A stretch of 64,000 bases of DNA from Istiophorus platypterus (taxonomy: Eukaryota; Chordata; Actinopteri; Istiophoriformes; Istiophoridae): assembly GCA_016859345.1 (NCBI GenBank), contig CM029129.1, positions 717,501 through 781,500 on the forward strand, in the 5' to 3' direction. A program made the position numbers and the translations under genes. How positions within the stretch are numbered: position 1 is the first letter of the stretch; every line of letters starts with the position of its first letter. Positions 62,601-64,000 of the stretch are shown in pieces. Under the pieces are notes generated by a model that saw only the letters and a program-made list of their open reading frames with translations, was not told the origin of the DNA and did no database searches.

Positions 62601-64000
62601 CCTAATAAAATTACATTGTATGATAATGAAAATAATAATTGACAGTACAGTTGTTTCTTAAAACCTTCTTACTAGATTCTTGAAACATGGCAGTCAGAAT
62701 AACATGGTTGTTTTAAAATACTTATATCTCTAAAAAAAAGTGTGAATCTCTGTAGTAGTAGTTTAACATTTTGGGACTGGCAAAAGAAGGAAACAAGTAG
62801 CCTGGTTCTGTCCAAAGGTAACAAAATCCACATACCAGCACCTCTTAAGCTAACAAATTAAAGGGTTTTCAAAATATATGTTAAAGCCATAATAACATGG
62901 TAATATATACTGAAATTGCTCTTGTTAACTGCAATAGATTTCCCTGATCATTCTTAGTAGAAGAGATCCCTTCCTGACATGATTCTAATCTAAAGAATGG
63001 AAAACAAAACCCATTGTACTTGTTCTATGTAAAACGTATGCTTAATTTCTGCAGGAGTTTATATGAGGCTCAACAATATCAGTTACACAAATCAAGTGGA
63101 ACTCTTCCATGGTCTTTTTAGCACAAAACTCCCAACTTGCAGCATTGTATGGGGAACCTCATCTTGAAACAAAAGCTTCCCATCTCTGCAGCTATTTTGT
63201 TTCTGTGTCTATTGCAGAATAATTGCCAGTCAAGAGCGGCCCAAAAATTTTAGTTTCAATGTTTCCCTGATTGAGAGACCTAATATCCTAATTGGATGGT
63301 TTAAGGCAAAAAGAATGCATTAGCTATAGGAAACACTGAAAACTACATTGTTTATGGTTACTCAATCTCTCTTGCCATTATGGCCTACTATATGCAGGTG
63401 TAATCATAACTAGAGTGTTATAAAATCGAATGTGCTGGAATATGGAAAAGAGTTGTATCTTGGATAGAATGAATACATTTAAAATTCTTAGAAAAAAGGT
63501 TTCAGTACTCTTGAACATTTTCAAGCATGTAGCTGGGCTCTCCTTTGCCACAAACAGTAATGAACTGCACTCCCTTCTGTGGTAGGAAGCACAGGGGAGA
63601 TTAATCTGTCTCTCACTGTAGCACAAATGCTTACATTCTTCAAACAAATTTTTACGAATGCAAGTTTCATATTATGGAGGAGCTTGTTATCCAGACCTGA
63701 GGGGAAATCCTGTGATTCACTATACAAATGTCATCAACATTCATCCTGTTGCCCCTCTTTTCCTGGTAAGGACTTGTCCAAATGATATGCTTTGGACATG
63801 CTATGATATCTTTAAGCTGCAGTCATAGAAATCATTTTCTTCACTTGAAGAGGCTGATGTATCCTTTACTGTATTTAATGTACTAACTATATTTTTATGT
63901 GTTAATCTGCCCAGTCCTTAGTGCGTGCTCACTTGATATAATTTCCTAAATCATAGGTCTTAAAAGTGAAATTATGATCCTGTGTAAATTAATGGATACA
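59625..64000. other. upstream region of zpld1; no further gene recognised
   Basis: The acceptor before 59624 requires an upstream noncoding exon, which probably lies here or beyond the window; I could not pick it. A distinctly GC-richer block at about 60490-60800 stands out from the AT-rich background and is a candidate promoter, 5' exon or enhancer. From 60810 to the window end I see nothing beyond AT-rich sequence and short chance frames. Confidence 0.4.

Overview
This window is vertebrate nuclear DNA, almost certainly from a ray-finned (teleost) fish. It is AT-rich. Genes are split into short exons with GT-AG introns. It carries repeats typical of fish: Tc1-like transposons, L2/CR1-type LINE pieces with a short (ATTGA)-like tail, a tRNA-derived SINE family, and many CA/TA/GA microsatellites. 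No bacterial, plasmid, phage or CRISPR structure is present.

The one complete gene is zpld1 (zona pellucida-like domain-containing protein 1, cupulin) on the minus strand. Ten coding exons run from 59616 down to 51175. Every splice junction keeps phase, and they join into a 413-residue protein with a signal peptide, ZP module, furin-type site, membrane segment and short tail. Intron 5 is the largest and holds two DNA-transposon relics and a SINE.

About 7 kb downstream, on the same strand (43935 to 41978), lies a second and apparently undescribed copy of the 3' half of this gene. Exons matching zpld1 exons 4, 5, 7, 8 and 10 can be read, two of them with exactly the same length (73 and 98 bases). 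It is probably a decaying tandem duplicate: the exon-5 copy has an in-frame TAA where zpld1 has a Lys codon, the exon-7 copy has CG instead of AG at the homologous acceptor and has lost a ZP cysteine, and exons 1-3 were not found. The DNA where those exons should lie is full of retroelement debris (46.5-48.2 kb).

Further along on the minus strand, a GC-rich island at about 33.0-33.4 kb contains a signal-peptide first exon (33126 to 33069) with a strong donor site. Gene order and orientation (zpld1, then this gene, same strand) match human ZPLD1-ALCAM, so I read it as exon 1 of alcam. The lower-coordinate 33 kb would then be its first intron, in which I see no further exon.

Layout: 1-33 kb, presumed intron with an old fish repeat (3.57-4.05 kb), an almost full-length Tc1 element with broken transposase (9.125-10.711 kb), a Tc1 relic (16.8-17.2 kb) and an internally deleted LINE (26.8-29.04 kb); 33-34 kb, alcam exon 1 and presumed promoter; 34-42 kb, intergenic with repeats and a doubly deleted Tc1 relic; 42-44 kb, zpld1-like pseudogene; 44-51 kb, TE-rich spacer; 51-59.6 kb, zpld1; 59.6-64 kb, zpld1 upstream region.
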